Both the position numbers and the translations under genes were made by a program. The notes beneath the pieces are model-generated. The model worked only from the letters and a program-made list of their open reading frames with translations. It was not told where the DNA came from and searched no databases. Shown one piece after another: positions 41,088 through 43,207 of a stretch of 43,207 nt of DNA. The stretch spans positions 1-43,207 of the forward strand of contig JAAAJB010000293.1 in assembly GCA_016098155.1 (NCBI GenBank). Reading direction: 5' to 3'. How positions within the stretch are numbered: the stretch's first letter is position 1; every line of letters begins with the position of its first letter. Source of the stretch: Actinomortierella ambigua. Lineage: Eukaryota > Mortierellomycota > Mortierellomycetes > Mortierellales > Mortierellaceae.

Positions 41088-42038
41088 TGTGTGTGGTCGA
41101 AAGGGCATGAGAAAAGTGTACGAGGGGAAGAGGGGATTTAAGGGACGGAAGGAAAGGGGATGGTACCGACTTTAGAAGGTCGAGAGAGCCGAGAATAACC
41201 CTAAAGAGCCTGTGAAATAGGGCCTGTGAACGGTGAAAATTAGGCTAGCAATGCCAAATTATCCTTACTTGCACCGAAATATATCGGATAGCCAATTGGG
41301 CCAGGTAGTCCGCTGCAATCAACATTCTGTTCGATACCGCTTATTAATACTTCACCGAATTTGGCCGACAATACCCCTTTCACCCTTTTAGCATTGTCGC
41401 GTGCAGGGATTTTGATCCCACCTTTTTAATTGTTGCGCGTTTCACAGGATTTTGATGCTTGAAGATGAGGTCTGTTTGCCACGAAAATTACAGAGTAATA
41501 CTAGAGGTCGTGTAAAAGCGACAAAGAGAAACAACACAGACAGTATCAATGAGCATGGTTGTGGTATGTATCCGAGTGCTGGTGGCAGATCTTTTTCGTT
41601 CTGGAGTTCCAGGACTTTTCGAAGCTTCTAAGCGCGGGCCCAATCAAGAGGCTGCGCAACGAGTCGGTGGACCTACAGCCAATCCTGTATGGCCTTCAAG
41701 CGATGGGCGACAACCACGCCATGAACACGACGGATCTCACAGACAAGACACGCTTCCTCCCGCATTGATGCAACAGAGAACAAGACCAGTCCCAACTCAG
41801 CTTGAACTCGCGGCCACATTCCCCAAGGAGAGACGCAGCCATCAGTTGGTTATCAAACCTGTCATAATCCGACGACACCCCCATTAAAGCGTTTTGCCCA
41901 GTTCAGGCGTACATAGAGGATCGGCGCCGGACGGAGGATCAGGATCGGTTCGGCACGGGATAACACTGCAAGCCGGACTCGGAATCTTTCACTCCTTAAA
42001 TAAGGCTTGAGCATGGGACTGAGCGCGGACAGGACACC
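41088..42038. other. Intergenic: CotH promoter and a coding-like stretch
   Basis: 41088-41200 should hold the CotH leader and promoter. Around 41560-41770 the plus strand reads FFVLEFQDFSKLLSAGPIKR, then RNESVDLQPILYGLQAMGDN, then a stop. This is protein-like in composition but without start, splice or family evidence. The rest shows nothing. Confidence 0.35.
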
Positions 42039-42197
42039 CTAGTACATCCAAAGATCCTCTAGCTGCTGCCACGGAATACGGACGGTAGGCGCTACAAGAC
42101 GAGGGCCATTGGAGCGACAGCAGCGCTGCATAAAGGCATTCTCGTGAGCGACATCACCATCCAGGCAACTGGTCATCACCAGCGATAGTTGACGCAT
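42039..42197 (-). CDS. Small open frame, 52 aa, uncertain
   Basis: ATG at 42197 to TAG at 42039 on the minus strand encodes MRQLSLVMTSCLDGDVAHEN, then AFMQRCCRSNGPRLVAPTVR and PWQQLEDLWMY. The composition is protein-like. A CTATAAAG element lies about 35 bp upstream (42229-42236), and CTGTAG just before the ATG could also be a splice acceptor, so this might be the last exon of something longer. The family is not recognised. Confidence 0.25.
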   Translation of the reverse strand: MRQLSLVMTSCLDGDVAHENAFMQRCCRSNGPRLVAPTVRIPWQQLEDLWMY

Positions 42198-43207
42198 TCT
42201 ACAGGATCTCGCACACCCTTGCGAACGACTTTATAGCCACCACTCTCTTCTAACTCGAAATGTCCCACCCATCCACACCCATTTTTTGCGAGTAGATGGA
42301 GAGCAAGCACATCCAGTTCCCCCTCCTCCTTTTTTTCAGACACAGTTTGTTTTGATTTTTTTTCGGGAGGCAGAGTCCCTGGCGCTGTCGACGACTAGGC
42401 TTTACCAGTCGTTTCAATCGACAACACTGTCCAAAGTCTGTTCGCAGCCTCTTTGGTCCTTATATAATCCAAGACACACTCGTGTTGCTTCTATTCGTTT
42501 TAAGCACCTGGCAGACATCCAACCAGTGACCCATTACCATCAAATGGCAAGCATCCCAACCAGCTGGAGAAGTCCGAGGCGCAAGTGGACATGTCTGCCC
42601 TCGGTGCACTCCTGAATTTGTTGTACTCGCCATACAGGGGCTCTTGGTGAGATCTACGACTGCTCGTCGCAAAAGTTCGTTGGTATGACATGTCTTGATC
42701 TTCTCAGAGGTGCTGTATCACTCGAAGCAGGACTCGAGCGTTGTCTCGCCGGTGACTGGTGACATGGCAAGAGAGACAAGACCCAATGTGAGTACGAATG
42801 TAAAGGCAGATTGTGTCTAGAGTGGGAGAATTCAAGGAGAGAGGGTGCGTGGGAAGTCAGGGGAAGCCACTCATCACCCTGTCCTGCAGGGTATACTCAA
42901 CCGCATCGAAAGTAAGGTTACTAAACCGATCCTCCCATGCACGAATGTCACCACTATACAATGGAAAGCACGCAAGACATGTGCTAATGGTGGATATATG
43001 ACACAAAAGGTCCAGTTACAGTGAGAGGAAGGGCGGCATATGTAGACAGTGTAAATTGACATTCAGAGTCCACAATCGCAGCGTGTTGTAAATGGAAAGT
43101 GAAAATCGGGCTTTGAAACTCTGGATAATGACCCCGTCCAGTAGCTGGATGATATCCCTTTTTTCATTAGATAAGAGCATCATTTTGGTACTAGCGCGCA
43201 GTTGGGG
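42198..43207. other. Right-end gene-poor DNA
   Basis: Only short frames on both strands. Minus 42500-42691 (RTFATSSRRSHQEPLYGEYN, then SAPRADMSTCASDFSSWLGC) is mildly protein-like but in competition with another frame over the same bases. No gene, tRNA, telomeric repeat or transposon end is recognisable. Confidence 0.4.

Overview
The window looks like nuclear DNA of an early-diverging fungus, most likely Mortierellomycota (Mortierella sensu lato) or a close Mucoromycota relative. The reasons are a CotH-family secreted kinase, a Thi5-type thiamine precursor synthase, a fungal uroporphyrinogen decarboxylase, a very large SNT1/N-CoR-like corepressor, and many introns of about 110-270 bp with GTAAGT/GTATGT-like donors and CTAA(C/T) branch sites. 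Operons, ribosome binding sites and CRISPR arrays are absent. The species assignment is inference.

Layout. A signal-peptide gene leaves the left edge on the minus strand (1-71). A relic-rich stretch follows (to about 5.5 kb): a small two-exon gene of unknown family (2638-3191) and a frameshifted DDE-type transposase (about 4060-5000). The best-supported block is 5.5-15.1 kb. A five-exon SNT1/N-CoR-like gene (5554-12767, minus; my join, 2240 aa, three SANT domains) is divergently arranged across 820 bp with the four-exon HEM12 gene (13588-15105, plus; 371 aa). From 15.7 to 18.3 kb there are relics: a duplicated terminal intron/exon of the 2638 family, a Gln-rich gene with stop codons, and a decayed flavin monooxygenase. 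An FCP1-homology protein (18621-19880) follows.

From 20 to 26 kb there are small orphan genes and relics plus a three-exon cysteine-rich preproprotein with a Kex2-type KR site (22933-23699, minus). THI5/NMT1 occupies 27081-28299 (minus). A small 8-Cys secreted protein lies at 31238-31504. A type II membrane glycosyltransferase with a DDD motif lies at 34689-35501, a 57-aa B12D/NDUFA4-like mitochondrial protein at 37682-37855 (minus), an unknown spliced gene near 38.3-39.1 kb, and a two-exon CotH protein at 39312-41087 (minus). The right end (41.1-43.2 kb) is gene-poor.

The genes do not form an obvious pathway cluster. Housekeeping functions (haem, thiamine, chromatin, respiration, glycosylation) are interspersed with secreted proteins and with many decaying, lineage-restricted genes. 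The most unusual signals are the duplicated intron-bearing 3' gene end, several open frames interrupted by single in-frame stops (one provably CAG to TAG by comparison with an internal repeat), and the two cysteine-rich secreted proteins. I did not find a convincing multi-gene novel system.
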